A DNA stretch of 64,000 nt from CAWEBF01 sp963807235 (GCA_963807235.1 CAWEBF010000017.1:186001-250000), one strand, 5' to 3'. Numbered from the stretch's first letter, positions 29,219-37,430 are shown. A program made the numbers and translations. The notes: generated from the letters alone by a model not told the origin.

Positions 29219-30292
29219 GTGACAGTGCAGCGCGTCCTCGTCCTGGAAAGCCAGACGCCGTTCGTCCGCGGCGGCGCCGAGATCCTGGCGCGCGAGCTGG
29301 TGGGGGCCTTGCGAGCGCATGGCCTGGAAGCGGATCTGGTGTCGATTCCGTTTCGCGACAGCCCGAGAGAGGAACTGCTGGCCCACGCGACCGCCTGGCG
29401 GCTCATCGACGTGAGCCGGGCGCTCGAACGCCCCGTGGATGCCGTGATCGCCACGAAGTTTCCAACCTACTTCGTGCGCCACCCGGCGAAGGTGACATGG
29501 CTGGTGCACCAGCACCGTGCCGCCTACGAGCTGTGCGGCACGCCATTCAGCGACTTCGAGCACACGGAACGCGACGTGGCGCTGCGCAAGCGACTCATCG
29601 AGCTGGACACCGAGATGCTGGCCGAATGCGTGGGGCGCTTCAGCATCGCGCAAACGGTGTCCGCGCGCGTTCAGCAGTACAACGGCCTGACGGCCGAGCC
29701 CGTGTATCACCCGCCACGGCTTGCCGCATCGATGCGGGCGGGCGGTTACGGCGACTACATGCTGGCCGTCTCGCGCCTCGAGAAGGTCAAGCGGCTCGAC
29801 CTCGCCATCGACGCGTTCGCGCACGTGCCGGCGCCCATGCGGCTGGTGATTGCGGGCGAAGGCAGCGTGCGCGGCGAGCTGGAGGCGCGCATCGAGCGGC
29901 ATGGCCTCGGCAGCCGCGTGCGGCTGGCCGGACACGTGGACGACGCCCAGATGATCGAGCTGATGGCCGGGGCCAGGGGCGTCTTGTTCGCACCGTTCCA
30001 AGAGGACTACGGATACGTCACGCTGGAAGCGTTCCTGTCGAGGAAGCCCGTGGTCACCGCGTCCGATGCCGGCGGTCCGCTGGAGTTCGTGCAGGACGGC
30101 GTCAACGGTTTCGTTCGCGATCCGGCGCCTGAGGCACTTGCCGAGGCCGTCCGCGCACTGGCCGCCGACGAGGGGCTGGCGCGCCGCCTCGGCGACAGCG
30201 GCTACGAGCGGGCGCGGCTCATCACCTGGGACGGCGTCGTGGCGCGCCTGCTCTCACCGGTCGCCGGCACATCGGGTCCGGCGCGGTCCTGA
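29219..30292 (+). CDS. Glycosyltransferase family 4
   Basis: 357 aa from GTG 29219. GT-B fold: N-terminal VLVLESQTPFVRGGAEILARELVGALRAHG (glycine-rich acceptor side), a central MLAVSRLEKVKRLDLAIDAF that opens the donor domain, LVIAGEGSVRGELEARI, and the EX7E motif in FQEDYGYVTLEAFLSRKPVVTASDAGGPLEFV. It probably transfers a sugar from a nucleotide donor to a growing surface glycan; donor and acceptor cannot be read from the sequence. First gene of a glycan operon and divergent from mraZ across 168 nt. Confidence 0.9.
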   Translation: MTVQRVLVLESQTPFVRGGAEILARELVGALRAHGLEADLVSIPFRDSPREELLAHATAWRLIDVSRALERPVDAVIATKFPTYFVRHPAKVTWLVHQHRAAYELCGTPFSDFEHTERDVALRKRLIELDTEMLAECVGRFSIAQTVSARVQQYNGLTAEPVYHPPRLAASMRAGGYGDYMLAVSRLEKVKRLDLAIDAFAHVPAPMRLVIAGEGSVRGELEARIERHGLGSRVRLAGHVDDAQMIELMAGARGVLFAPFQEDYGYVTLEAFLSRKPVVTASDAGGPLEFVQDGVNGFVRDPAPEALAEAVRALAADEGLARRLGDSGYERARLITWDGVVARLLSPVAGTSGPARS

Positions 30293-30295
30293 CTC

Positions 30296-31009
30296 GTGGA
30301 CGCGGCCATACGCCCCGTGGTCATCGTGCCGACCTACAACGAGCGCGCGAACATCGCGGTCCTGGTACCGGGGCTGCTGGCGATCGAGGGACTGCGCGTG
30401 CTGGTCGTGGACGACAACTCGCCCGACGGGACGGGCGCGGAGGCCGATGATCTTGCCCGCGCGAGCGGCGGGCGCGTGAGCGTGATTCATCGCACCGGCC
30501 GGCGCGGCTACGGCCGTTCGCACCTCGCGGGGATGCGCGCGAGCCTGCAGACCGACGCCACGCACATCTGCCAGATGGACGCGGACCTGTCGCACGACCC
30601 GGCGGATCTGCGCCGCATGCTCGATGCCGCCACAAAGGCGGATCTGATCGTGGGGTCCCGCTACGTGGACGGCGGCCGGGTGATCAACTGGCCGCGGCGG
30701 CGCCGCGTGCTGAGTGCGTTTGCGAACTGGTACGTGGGCGCCATCACCGGGGTGGGCGTCTCGGATTGCACCAGCGGCTTCCGGTGCTGGAACCGGCACC
30801 TTCTGGAGAATCTCGATTTGCGCAGCGTGCGCTCCGACGGCTACGCCTTCCTGGTGGAGCTGGCGTGGAAGGCGCGGCAGGCCGGCGGCCGCATCCGCGA
30901 GGTGCCCATCACGTTCGTCGAGCGCCGTGAAGGCGCCTCGAAGCTGTCGTGGGCCGTGATCGGCGAGTCGATAATTCTGCCGTGGAGGCTCGTGTTGAAG
31001 AAGACATGA
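30296..31009 (+). CDS. GT2 glycosyltransferase, polyprenol-phosphate mannosyltransferase type
   Basis: 237 aa from GTG 30296, 3 nt after the previous stop. GT-A motifs: VIVPTYNERANIAVLVPGLL, VVDDNSPDGTG, the metal-binding DxD in CQMDADLSHDP, GSRYVDGG and TSGFRCWNR. There is no C-terminal membrane domain, so it matches the soluble Dpm1-like subclass that loads a sugar (mannose or glucose) on a polyprenyl phosphate. The product would serve as a lipid-linked donor on the outer side of the membrane. Confidence 0.88.
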   Translation: MDAAIRPVVIVPTYNERANIAVLVPGLLAIEGLRVLVVDDNSPDGTGAEADDLARASGGRVSVIHRTGRRGYGRSHLAGMRASLQTDATHICQMDADLSHDPADLRRMLDAATKADLIVGSRYVDGGRVINWPRRRRVLSAFANWYVGAITGVGVSDCTSGFRCWNRHLLENLDLRSVRSDGYAFLVELAWKARQAGGRIREVPITFVERREGASKLSWAVIGESIILPWRLVLKKT

Positions 31010-31019
31010 GGGGATTTTG

Positions 31020-31096
31020 GGCTCTCGGCTCTCGGCTCTAGGCTTTAGGCTCTAGGCTCTAGGCTCTAGGCTCTCGGCTCTAGGCTTTGGGCGCTC
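31020..31096. repeat. Heptamer array left of the four-helix-bundle gene
   Basis: Eleven contiguous, perfectly phased 7-bp units of the form GGCTYTN: GGCTCTC twice, GGCTCTA, GGCTTTA, GGCTCTA three times, GGCTCTC, GGCTCTA, GGCTTTG, and a divergent last unit GGCGCTC. The final three units recur as a perfect inverted copy at 31520-31540 on the other side of the gene. Confidence 0.9.
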
Positions 31097-31127
31097 GCTT
31101 CGGCATTGCTCTTGCCCCCGTGCGGTC

Positions 31128-31490
31128 ATGGGCCGCGATCACAGGAAGCTCGTCGTGTTCACGCTCGCCGACCGTCTCGTCGACGACGCCTATGCCGTTT
31201 CTCGCGACTTTCCGGCCTCGGAGCGTTTCGGCCTTCAGGCGCAGCTCAGAAGAGCGGCCATCTCCGTAGCTATCAACATCGTTGAAGGATCCGCACGTCG
31301 AACGACTCGGGAGTATCTCAGCTTTCTCAACATCGCCGCGGGGTCGGCGGCGGAAGCAGCGTACGTAACGGAGCTCTCAGTGCGACTAGGGTTTCTCGAA
31401 CCCGTTCAGGGCAGGCAACTCGCAGCCGCATTCGGTGAACTGGTGGCCCGATTGCAAGCGCTGGTCCGGTCGCTCTCGAAGAGCGCCTAG
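31128..31490 (+). CDS. Four helix bundle protein (S23 / 23S rRNA intervening-sequence protein family)
   Basis: 120 aa. The family pattern is clear: HRKLVVFTLADRLVDDAYAVSRDFPASERFGLQAQLRRAAISVAINIVEGSARRTTREYLSFLNIAAGSAAEAAYVTELSVRLGF. It is the compact helical protein first seen in intervening sequences of 23S rRNA and related to Avd of diversity-generating retroelements; the biochemical role of free-standing copies is unknown. Here it lies between inverted arrays of 7-bp repeats. The stop TAG is itself the first three bases of a TAGAGCC repeat unit and the preceding codons (GAGCGCC) are another unit, so gene and array are physically fused. It interrupts a glycan operon with which it shares no obvious job. 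Confidence 0.9.
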   Translation: MGRDHRKLVVFTLADRLVDDAYAVSRDFPASERFGLQAQLRRAAISVAINIVEGSARRTTREYLSFLNIAAGSAAEAAYVTELSVRLGFLEPVQGRQLAAAFGELVARLQALVRSLSKSA

Positions 31491-31554
31491 AGCCCAGAGC
31501 CGAGAGCCCATAGCCTCTTGAGCGCCCAAAGCCTAGAGCCCAGAGCCTAAAGCC
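31481..31554. repeat. Heptamer array right of the four-helix-bundle gene
   Basis: Units in inverse orientation to the left array: GAGCGCC, TAGAGCC, CAGAGCC, GAGAGCC, CATAGCC, a TCTT spacer, then a second run GAGCGCC, CAAAGCC, TAGAGCC, CAGAGCC, TAAAGCC. Each run begins with GAGCGCC, the complement of the left array's terminal GGCGCTC. Confidence 0.9.
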
Positions 31555-31576
31555 CGAGTGATAATCTCCCCGTCTC

Positions 31577-32299
31577 GTGACCGCGCCACGCCCTTCCATC
31601 TCCGCGTTCTTCCCCTGCTACAACGACGAGCGCACCATCGGTCCGCTGGTGCGACGGGCCGCCGAACAGCTGGCGCTCGTCACGGACGACTTCGAGATTC
31701 TGGTCGTCAACGACGGGTCGCAGGATGGCAGCGCGGCGGTCCTCGACAGCCTGTCGCGGGAGCTGCCGTGCCTGAAAGTGATCACGCACCCGGCCAATCG
31801 CGGCTACGGCGGCGCGCTGCGGAGCGGCTTCTCGAGCGCGACGAAGGACCTGATCTTCTACACCGACGGCGACGGGCAGTACGACGTCCGCGAGCTGCCG
31901 CTCCTGCTGATGCTGCTGACGAGCGACACCGACTTCGTGAACGGGATGAAGATGACCAGGCAGGATCCCGGCTACCGCGTGTTCGCGGGAAACCTGCACC
32001 GGTTCCTGACACGGTGGTCGTTCTGGCTGCCGATCACCGACGTGGACTGCGACTTCCGGCTGGTTCGCCGTTCGATCATCGAGCGCGTGCGCCTCACGCA
32101 GAACAGCGGGTCGATCTGTGTCGAGCTGGTGAAGCTGGCGCAGCGAGCCGGGGCCCAGTTTCGCGAGGTGTCGGTGCACCACTACGCGCGCGAGTTCGGC
32201 CAGTCGCAGTTCTTCCGGCCGGGCCGTATCGCCAAGACGTACCTCGACCTGGCGCGGCTCTGGGTGGAGCTGATGCTCGTGGCGCCGATTCGCGGCTGA
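31577..32299 (+). CDS. GT2 glycosyltransferase
   Basis: 240 aa from GTG 31577. Motifs: SAFFPCYNDERTIGPLVRRA, ILVVNDGSQDGSAAVLDSL, RGYGGALRSGFSSATKDLIFYTDGDGQYD with the DxD metal site, and CDFRLVRRSII. Like the gene at 30296 it is a Dpm1-like soluble GT2 without membrane helices, but the two are only distantly similar. It starts 22 nt after the heptamer array and precedes the epimerase by 16 nt. Substrate unknown. Confidence 0.87.
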   Translation: MTAPRPSISAFFPCYNDERTIGPLVRRAAEQLALVTDDFEILVVNDGSQDGSAAVLDSLSRELPCLKVITHPANRGYGGALRSGFSSATKDLIFYTDGDGQYDVRELPLLLMLLTSDTDFVNGMKMTRQDPGYRVFAGNLHRFLTRWSFWLPITDVDCDFRLVRRSIIERVRLTQNSGSICVELVKLAQRAGAQFREVSVHHYAREFGQSQFFRPGRIAKTYLDLARLWVELMLVAPIRG

Positions 32300-32315
32300 T
32301 ACAATTTCGGCCCGC

Positions 32316-33362
32316 ATGAGCCCGCCGGACGACAGTGGCGCCGAGGCCTATCGCGCCTTCTACCGGGGCCGCCGCGTGATGGTGACCGGCGGGATGGGCT
32401 TCGTGGGCAGCAACCTCGCGCACCAGCTCGTCGAGCTGGGCGCGCACGTCCTGATCGTGGATTCGATGATCCCGGACTACGGGGGCAACCCGTTCAACGT
32501 CTCGGGGCTCGAGGACAAGCTTCGCATCAACATCGCTGACGTGCGGCAGCGCAGCACCATGAACCACCTGGTCCAGCAGGTCGAGGTGATCTTCAACCTC
32601 GCCGGACAGGTGAGCCACATCGACAGCATGCAGGACCCCGACACGGATCTCGACATCAACTGCCGGGCGCAGCTCTCGCTGCTGGAGGCCTGCCGGCGGC
32701 ACAACCCCGGCGTGAAGGTCGTGTTTGCCGGCACGCGCCAGGTGTATGGCCGGCCCGACAGCCTGCCCGTCACAGAGCAGCACCTGGTCCGTCCCACCGA
32801 CGTCAACGGCATCAACAAGGCCGCCGGCGAGAACTATCACGTGGTCTACAACAACGTGTTCGGCGTCCGCGGCTGCTCGCTGCGCCTGACGAACGTGTAC
32901 GGGCCGCGGCAGCTGCTGAAGCACAACCGGCAGGGCTTCATCGGGTGGTTCATCCGGCTCGCCATCGAAGGACGCGAGATCCCGATCTACGGGGACGGTT
33001 CGCAGATGCGTGACTTCGTGTTCGTGGACGACGCGGCCGACGCGTTCCTGCGCGCCGGCGCCAGCGATCGGTGCAACGGGCACGTGTTCAACGTGGGCGG
33101 GGCCGAGCCGATCGCGCACAAGGCGCTCGTCGAGCTGCTCCTCGGCATCGCCGGCTCCGGCACGTACAAGATGGTCGAGTGGCCCGCCGAGAAGAAGGCC
33201 ATCGACATCGGGGACTTCTACGCCGACTCATCGCGCTTCCTGCAAACCGTCGGGTGGCGGCCCACGACGACGCTCGTGCAGGGACTGACCCGGACCATCG
33301 CGTTCTACCGAGCGCACTTCGAGCACTACGTGCCGGCGGCGTCCCAGGTGGGCGCCCGGTGA
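32316..33362 (+). CDS. Extended SDR NAD-dependent sugar epimerase/dehydratase, altered catalytic motif
   Basis: 348 aa. The Rossmann motif VMVTGGMGFVGSNLAHQL and the SDR serine/threonine strand VVFAGTRQVYG are present. The usual active-site YxxxK reads NGINK in PTDVNGINKAAGENYH: the lysine is kept but asparagine replaces the tyrosine. The substrate-binding region (LRLTNVYGPRQ, GDGSQMRDFVFVDD) is normal. Such proteins act on nucleotide sugars such as UDP-glucose or GDP-mannose. The change may mark a variant subfamily or loss of redox catalysis. It overlaps the aminotransferase by GTGA. Confidence 0.87.
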   Translation: MSPPDDSGAEAYRAFYRGRRVMVTGGMGFVGSNLAHQLVELGAHVLIVDSMIPDYGGNPFNVSGLEDKLRINIADVRQRSTMNHLVQQVEVIFNLAGQVSHIDSMQDPDTDLDINCRAQLSLLEACRRHNPGVKVVFAGTRQVYGRPDSLPVTEQHLVRPTDVNGINKAAGENYHVVYNNVFGVRGCSLRLTNVYGPRQLLKHNRQGFIGWFIRLAIEGREIPIYGDGSQMRDFVFVDDAADAFLRAGASDRCNGHVFNVGGAEPIAHKALVELLLGIAGSGTYKMVEWPAEKKAIDIGDFYADSSRFLQTVGWRPTTTLVQGLTRTIAFYRAHFEHYVPAASQVGAR

Positions 33363-34468
33363 CCGACGCCACTCGAATCCCTTTCGCCGAGCTGCGGCCC
33401 GGACGCGATCGGACCGACATCGCCCAGGCCATCGACCGCGTGCTGGCGCGCGGGTGGTTCGTGCTGGGCCCGGAGGTGGAGGCCTTCGAGGCGGAGTTCG
33501 CAGCTGCCTGCGGCGCGGCGCATGCGGTCGGCGTCGCCAACGGCACCGATGCCATCGCGCTGGTGCTTCGCGCGCTCGACGTCGGGCCGGGGGACGAGGT
33601 GATCGTGCCGGCGATGACGGCCGCGTTCACCGGCCTGGCGGTTGCCTCGCTGGGCGCGCGGCCCGTGATCGTGGACGTGGACGCCCGCACCCTGACCATG
33701 GACGTCGCCGCGTGCGCGTCGGCGATCTCGCCCCGCACGCGCGCCGTGATCCCGGTGCACCTCTACGGGCAGCCTGCGGAGAACGCGGCCATCAAGGCGC
33801 TCGCCGATCGACACGGGGTGCCGGTGGTGGAGGACTGTTGCCAGGCGCACCTGGCCACCGAGGCCGGAGTGCCCGTCGGAACGGCGTGCGCGGCGGGCGC
33901 GTTCAGCTTCTACCCCACGAAGAACCTCGGGGCGCTGGGCGACGGCGGCGCCGTCGTCACCAACGATGCGGCCGTGGCCGCTCGCATCCGCCGTCTTCGC
34001 AACGGCGGCCAGGCCAGCCGCTACGACCATGTGGAACCGGGCATCAACAGCCGGCTCGACGAGCTGCAGGCGGCCGTCCTTCGCGTGCGGCTGCGTGGGC
34101 TCGCCGCCGTCACCGCCATTCGCCGCGACCTGGCGCGCACCTACCGGCAGCATCTCGGCGGGGGCGTCACGCCGATAGCCGAGCGCGAGACCGGCCACGT
34201 CTACCACCTGTTTCCCGTGCGCCTGCCCGAACGCGATAGGCTGATGGCGTTGCTGGCCGAGCGCGGGATCGAAACGCTGGTGCACTATCCGGTGGCGCTC
34301 TCGGCGCAGCAGGCGTTCGCGCGCTACGATCCCCACGCGTGTCCGGTGGCCAGCCTGGCGGCCACGGAGCTGTTGTCGCTACCGCTCAACCCCAGGATGT
34401 CCAGTGAGGATGTGATTCGAGTGGCCGACACGGTGAACGAGTTCTCGGAAAGACGCGGTAACGCGTGA
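33359..34468 (+). CDS. DegT/DnrJ/EryC1 family sugar aminotransferase
   Basis: 369 aa from GTG 33359, which overlaps the epimerase stop; upstream frame extension is a shadow. PLP enzyme features: FAELRPGRDRTDI, GVANGTDAIALVLRALDVGPGDEVIVPAMT, VVEDCCQAH and the Schiff-base lysine in FSFYPTKNLGALGDGGAVVT, then INSRLDELQAAVL. The family aminates keto-sugar nucleotides for surface polysaccharides or, less often, modifies antibiotics. Together with the two SDR genes it likely makes an amino-deoxy sugar nucleotide. Confidence 0.92.
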   Translation: MTDATRIPFAELRPGRDRTDIAQAIDRVLARGWFVLGPEVEAFEAEFAAACGAAHAVGVANGTDAIALVLRALDVGPGDEVIVPAMTAAFTGLAVASLGARPVIVDVDARTLTMDVAACASAISPRTRAVIPVHLYGQPAENAAIKALADRHGVPVVEDCCQAHLATEAGVPVGTACAAGAFSFYPTKNLGALGDGGAVVTNDAAVAARIRRLRNGGQASRYDHVEPGINSRLDELQAAVLRVRLRGLAAVTAIRRDLARTYRQHLGGGVTPIAERETGHVYHLFPVRLPERDRLMALLAERGIETLVHYPVALSAQQAFARYDPHACPVASLAATELLSLPLNPRMSSEDVIRVADTVNEFSERRGNA

Positions 34469-35427
34469 AGGCGCTCATTACCGGAGGAGCGGGGTTCATC
34501 GGATCGCATCTGGCCGACGAACTCCTGGCGCAAGGTCACGAGGCGATGGTCCTCGACGACCTGTCCACGGGATCCATCGAAAACATCGCGCACCTGAAGG
34601 GCCGCGCCGGGTTCGCGTACACGATCGAGTCGGTCACCAACGAATCGCTGCTGGCCGAGCTGATCGACCAGAACGACGTGGTCTTCCACCTGGCCGCGGC
34701 CGTCGGCGTGAAGCTCATCGTCGAACAGCCGGTCCACACCATCGAGACCAACGTGCACGGCACGGAAGTGGTCCTGAAGCACGCGAACAAGAAGAAGAAG
34801 CTCGTGGTGGTGGCTTCAACTTCGGAGGTCTACGGCAAGAGCACGGACGTTCCCTTCCGCGAGGGAGCGGACCTGGTGTTGGGCGCCACTGTCCGCCACC
34901 GGTGGGCGTACGCGTGCAGCAAGCTCCTGGACGAGTTCCTGGCCCTGGCGTACTGGAAGGAGAAGAAGCTGCCGGTGGTGATCGTGCGGCTCTTCAACAC
35001 GGTGGGCCCACGGCAGACAGGGCAGTACGGGATGGTGCTGCCGACATTCGTGCGCCAGGCGCTGGCGCACCAGCCGATCACCGTGTTCGGCGACGGCACG
35101 CAGTCGCGCAGCTTCACATACGTGGCGGATGTGGTGGACGCGTTGTTGAAGCTGGCGCAGGAGCCGCGCGCAGTGGGCGAAGTGTTCAACGTCGGCAATA
35201 CCGAGGAAGTGTCGATCGGGGCGCTGGCCCAGCGCGTCAAGACGCTGTCGGACAGCCGGTCCCCCATCCATTTCATCCCGTACGACGAAGCCTACGAGGC
35301 GGGATTCGAGGACATGCCACGCCGCGTTCCCGACATTTCCAAGGTGCACGGCCTCGTGGGCTACCAGCCCCGCTTGGGGCTCGACGACATCATCCGCACG
35401 GTCATCGAGCACATCCGGCAGCGGTAA
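34465..35427 (+). CDS. Extended SDR NAD-dependent nucleotide-sugar epimerase/dehydratase
   Basis: 320 aa from GTG 34465, overlapping the previous stop as GTGA. The Rossmann motif ALITGGAGFIGSHLADELLAQGH opens the protein; VVASTSEVYG and an intact YxxxK in RWAYACSKLLDEFLALAY give a complete active site. FNTVGPRQ and FGDGTQSRSFTYVADVV bind the sugar nucleotide. It resembles UDP-glucuronate decarboxylases and dTDP-glucose/GDP-mannose dehydratases. The exact reaction cannot be called. Last gene of the glycan operon, followed by a hairpin. Confidence 0.9.
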   Translation: MKALITGGAGFIGSHLADELLAQGHEAMVLDDLSTGSIENIAHLKGRAGFAYTIESVTNESLLAELIDQNDVVFHLAAAVGVKLIVEQPVHTIETNVHGTEVVLKHANKKKKLVVVASTSEVYGKSTDVPFREGADLVLGATVRHRWAYACSKLLDEFLALAYWKEKKLPVVIVRLFNTVGPRQTGQYGMVLPTFVRQALAHQPITVFGDGTQSRSFTYVADVVDALLKLAQEPRAVGEVFNVGNTEEVSIGALAQRVKTLSDSRSPIHFIPYDEAYEAGFEDMPRRVPDISKVHGLVGYQPRLGLDDIIRTVIEHIRQR

Positions 35428-35450
35428 CGGCAGAGCCTGCACGTGATGAC

Positions 35451-35481
35451 ACGCCGCGTGGCGGAGGCTCGTCCGCGGCGT
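35451..35481 (+). terminator. Hairpin after the glycan operon
   Basis: ACGCCGCG (35451-35458) pairs perfectly with CGCGGCGT (35474-35481) around a 15-nt loop, 24 nt after the last operon stop. No T tract follows, so rho-independent termination is uncertain. Confidence 0.4.
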
Positions 35482-35515
35482 CGCCGACCCGCCGATAAAC
35501 GTCATGGAGAGGTCG

Positions 35516-35521
35516 TATACT
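35516..35521 (+). promoter_or_regulatory. Possible -10 element of the STN-like gene
   Basis: TATACT lies 24 nt before ATG 35546. No convincing -35 hexamer is seen 16-18 nt upstream. Confidence 0.25.
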
Positions 35522-35545
35522 GACCCTTGTCAGGGAGTGCAACGC

Positions 35546-36253
35546 ATGACACGTCGAATGGTCCTCGCGGCGGTAATGTTGGCGGTGGCCTCTCAGGCCG
35601 CGCAGGCCCAGGCAGTGAAAGTGGAATTCCTGATGGGCAAGGTGAACCTTGTCGCGAAGGACGCCACCCTGCGCGCCATCCTGAACGAATGGGCCCGAGT
35701 CGGCGGCACCCGGCTGGTCAACCCCGAGCGGCTGACGGGCGGACCGCTCACGCTCGAACTTATTGGCGTTCCGGAACGCCAGGCTCTCGACATCCTGCTT
35801 CGCGACGTTGGCGGCTACATTCTGGGACCGCGCCAGACGCTCGTGATGGGCGTGTCCGCGGTGGACCGGCTGGTGGTTGTCACGGCCGTCGCGGGACGGC
35901 CGGTAGCGCAGGGACCAAGTTTCCCGGCGCCGCGCCCCACGCAGCAGATCGGCCGCGCCGTCCAACCGCCGCCCATCGACGACGACTCTCTCGACGAGGC
36001 TCTGGACGCGGACGGGCCGGACCGCGACGAGCCGCCGGTGCGCGGACGGCAAGGCGGCCCGGTGCTGAACCCCGGACTGCCGCCGCTCCCACGTGCCCTC
36101 GAGCCGCCGACGCCAGAGGCGCGGCCCACCACCCCGCCTGGCAACCCGTTCGGCGCCGTGCAAGGGTCGTCTCGTCCCGGTGCGATCGCTCCTGCGCCGC
36201 AGGCGCCTCCCGTGCAGCAGGGCTCTCCGTCCGAGACACAGCAGCAGAACTAG
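35546..36253 (+). CDS. Secreted protein with STN/secretin-N-like domain and Pro-rich tail
   Basis: 235 aa from ATG 35546 (GGGAG upstream). Signal peptide MTRRMVLAAVMLAVASQAAQAQA. Residues ~25-115 (VNLVAKDATLRAILNEWARVGGTRLVNPERLTGGPLTLELIGVPERQALDILLRDVGGYI) have the pattern of the secretin/TonB short N-terminal domain found in secretins and FecA-type receptors. The remaining ~120 residues are low-complexity and rich in Pro, Gly, Gln and Asp. No secretin or receptor barrel follows. It is probably periplasmic; partner unknown. Confidence 0.8.
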   Translation: MTRRMVLAAVMLAVASQAAQAQAVKVEFLMGKVNLVAKDATLRAILNEWARVGGTRLVNPERLTGGPLTLELIGVPERQALDILLRDVGGYILGPRQTLVMGVSAVDRLVVVTAVAGRPVAQGPSFPAPRPTQQIGRAVQPPPIDDDSLDEALDADGPDRDEPPVRGRQGGPVLNPGLPPLPRALEPPTPEARPTTPPGNPFGAVQGSSRPGAIAPAPQAPPVQQGSPSETQQQN

Positions 36254-36282
36254 AGTCCCGCGGATTCTCTTTAGTCCTCCGT

Positions 36283-36346
36283 GGACCAAGGACCAAGCAC
36301 GGACCAAGGACCAAGGACGGACCAAGAACCAAGCACCAAGGACCAA
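36283..36346. repeat. Heptamer array, GGACCAA type
   Basis: Units GGACCAA twice, GCAC, GGACCAA twice, GGAC, GGACCAA, GAACCAA, GCACCAA, GGACCAA. The period is 7 with two 4-nt partial units. It occupies about half of the 139-nt gap before the GNAT gene. Confidence 0.85.
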
Positions 36347-36392
36347 GGACTACAATGACGTCTGCGGTCCCCCCACTCCACTCCGCGCGTTC

Positions 36393-37430
36393 ATGCCAGA
36401 GATCGATCGGTTCAGAATCGAGGACAGGCGCGGCATCGACACGCTGTATCGACGACGGCATGGCGCCGACGCCGCCGAAGCGCATCGTCTCCGGTGGGAG
36501 TGGCAGCATCGCCGCAATCCGTTCAATCGCGGCGGTGAACCGCGCATCTGGGTCGCGCGCGAAGGCCCAACGGTCGTCGGGCAGTATCCGACGCTCCCTG
36601 TACGCGTGTCGATCAAGGGCATCGAGGTGGACGGAGCGATGGGCACCGACGCCATGGTGGCGCCCGAGCGCGAGCAGCAGGGGCTGGCGGAAGCCCTGCT
36701 GCGTGCGTGGGATCGCAACAACGGCGCGTCGCTGGCGTTGAGCCCGTCGGAGGGCGCGCGTGAAGTCCTGGATCGCCTGCACTTCCCCGAGTCGCGTGTC
36801 GTCTCGTGCCTGGTCAAGCCCCTCACGAGGCGCGCCGTGCGGCTGCCGCACTGGCCGACGCCGGTCAACACGGTGCTGTCGGCGCTCGTCTATCCGGTGG
36901 TGCAGGTGCTGGCCCGGTCGCGGCCGCTGCGCGCGGAGTGCGAGCCGATTCGCCGGTTCGACGCCTCCTTCACCGCACTCTGGGAACGTCTGGCCCAGCG
37001 CTTCGATCTGGCCGTCCGGCGCGACGCCCCGTATCTGAACTGGCGCTACATCGACCCGCCGCACGTCCGCTATTCGGCGGTGGCGCTGAAACGGCACGGC
37101 GAAGTGCATGGGTACGTCGTGTACCGGCACATCCAGGAACCGCTCGGACGCGTGACGCTCATCGTGGACTTCCTGACGCACCCCGACGACATCTCCGGGC
37201 TGAAGACGCTGCTCCGGTGGGTGGACCGGGCGGCGCGGGCTGAGGACACGGACAAGATACGCTGCTATACGCTGAACGACTCGTTCCGCCGGATCCTCCG
37301 CCGCCAGGGCTACTTCGGCGTCAAGTCCCCGGTGGAGGTGGCGGTCAAGGTGAACGCCGTGCAGGTGCCGCGCGGCTTCTACGAGGAGACGGAGAACTGG
37401 CACGTCACCTACGGCGACTCCGAGCCGTGA
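36393..37430 (+). CDS. GNAT-fold acetyltransferase-like protein
   Basis: 345 aa from ATG 36393 (MPEIDRFRIEDRRGIDTLYRRRHG). The N-terminal half fits a GNAT acetyl-CoA domain: WVAREGPTVVGQYPTLPVRVSIKG (central strands) then GAMGTDAMVAPEREQQGLAEALLRAW, the region that binds the pyrophosphate of CoA. A second, similar half (YLNWRYIDPPHVRYSAVALKRHGEVHGYVVYR) suggests a tandem GNAT fold as in proteins of surface-polysaccharide loci. Substrate unknown. It is separated from the glycan operon by the STN-like gene. Confidence 0.75.
   Translation: MPEIDRFRIEDRRGIDTLYRRRHGADAAEAHRLRWEWQHRRNPFNRGGEPRIWVAREGPTVVGQYPTLPVRVSIKGIEVDGAMGTDAMVAPEREQQGLAEALLRAWDRNNGASLALSPSEGAREVLDRLHFPESRVVSCLVKPLTRRAVRLPHWPTPVNTVLSALVYPVVQVLARSRPLRAECEPIRRFDASFTALWERLAQRFDLAVRRDAPYLNWRYIDPPHVRYSAVALKRHGEVHGYVVYRHIQEPLGRVTLIVDFLTHPDDISGLKTLLRWVDRAARAEDTDKIRCYTLNDSFRRILRRQGYFGVKSPVEVAVKVNAVQVPRGFYEETENWHVTYGDSEP

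Larger units (their letters stand above)
31020..31554 (+). mobile_element. Candidate mobile cassette: four-helix-bundle gene between inverted heptamer arrays
   Basis: The element consists of a left array (GGCTCTA orientation), one gene and a right array (TAGAGCC orientation). It includes a perfect 21-bp inverted repeat (31076-31096 and 31520-31540). It separates two GT2 genes of one operon. No transposase is encoded, so mobility would be non-autonomous. This reading is inference from architecture. Confidence 0.45.

Noticed and set aside
31020..31554. CRISPR array
   Set aside because: Repeats are 7 bp, directly abutting, with no unique spacers and no cas genes.
29219..35427. Phage or integrative island boundaries around the glycan operon
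   Set aside because: No integrase, no attachment repeat at a tRNA and codon style like the neighbours; only the four-helix cassette looks inserted.
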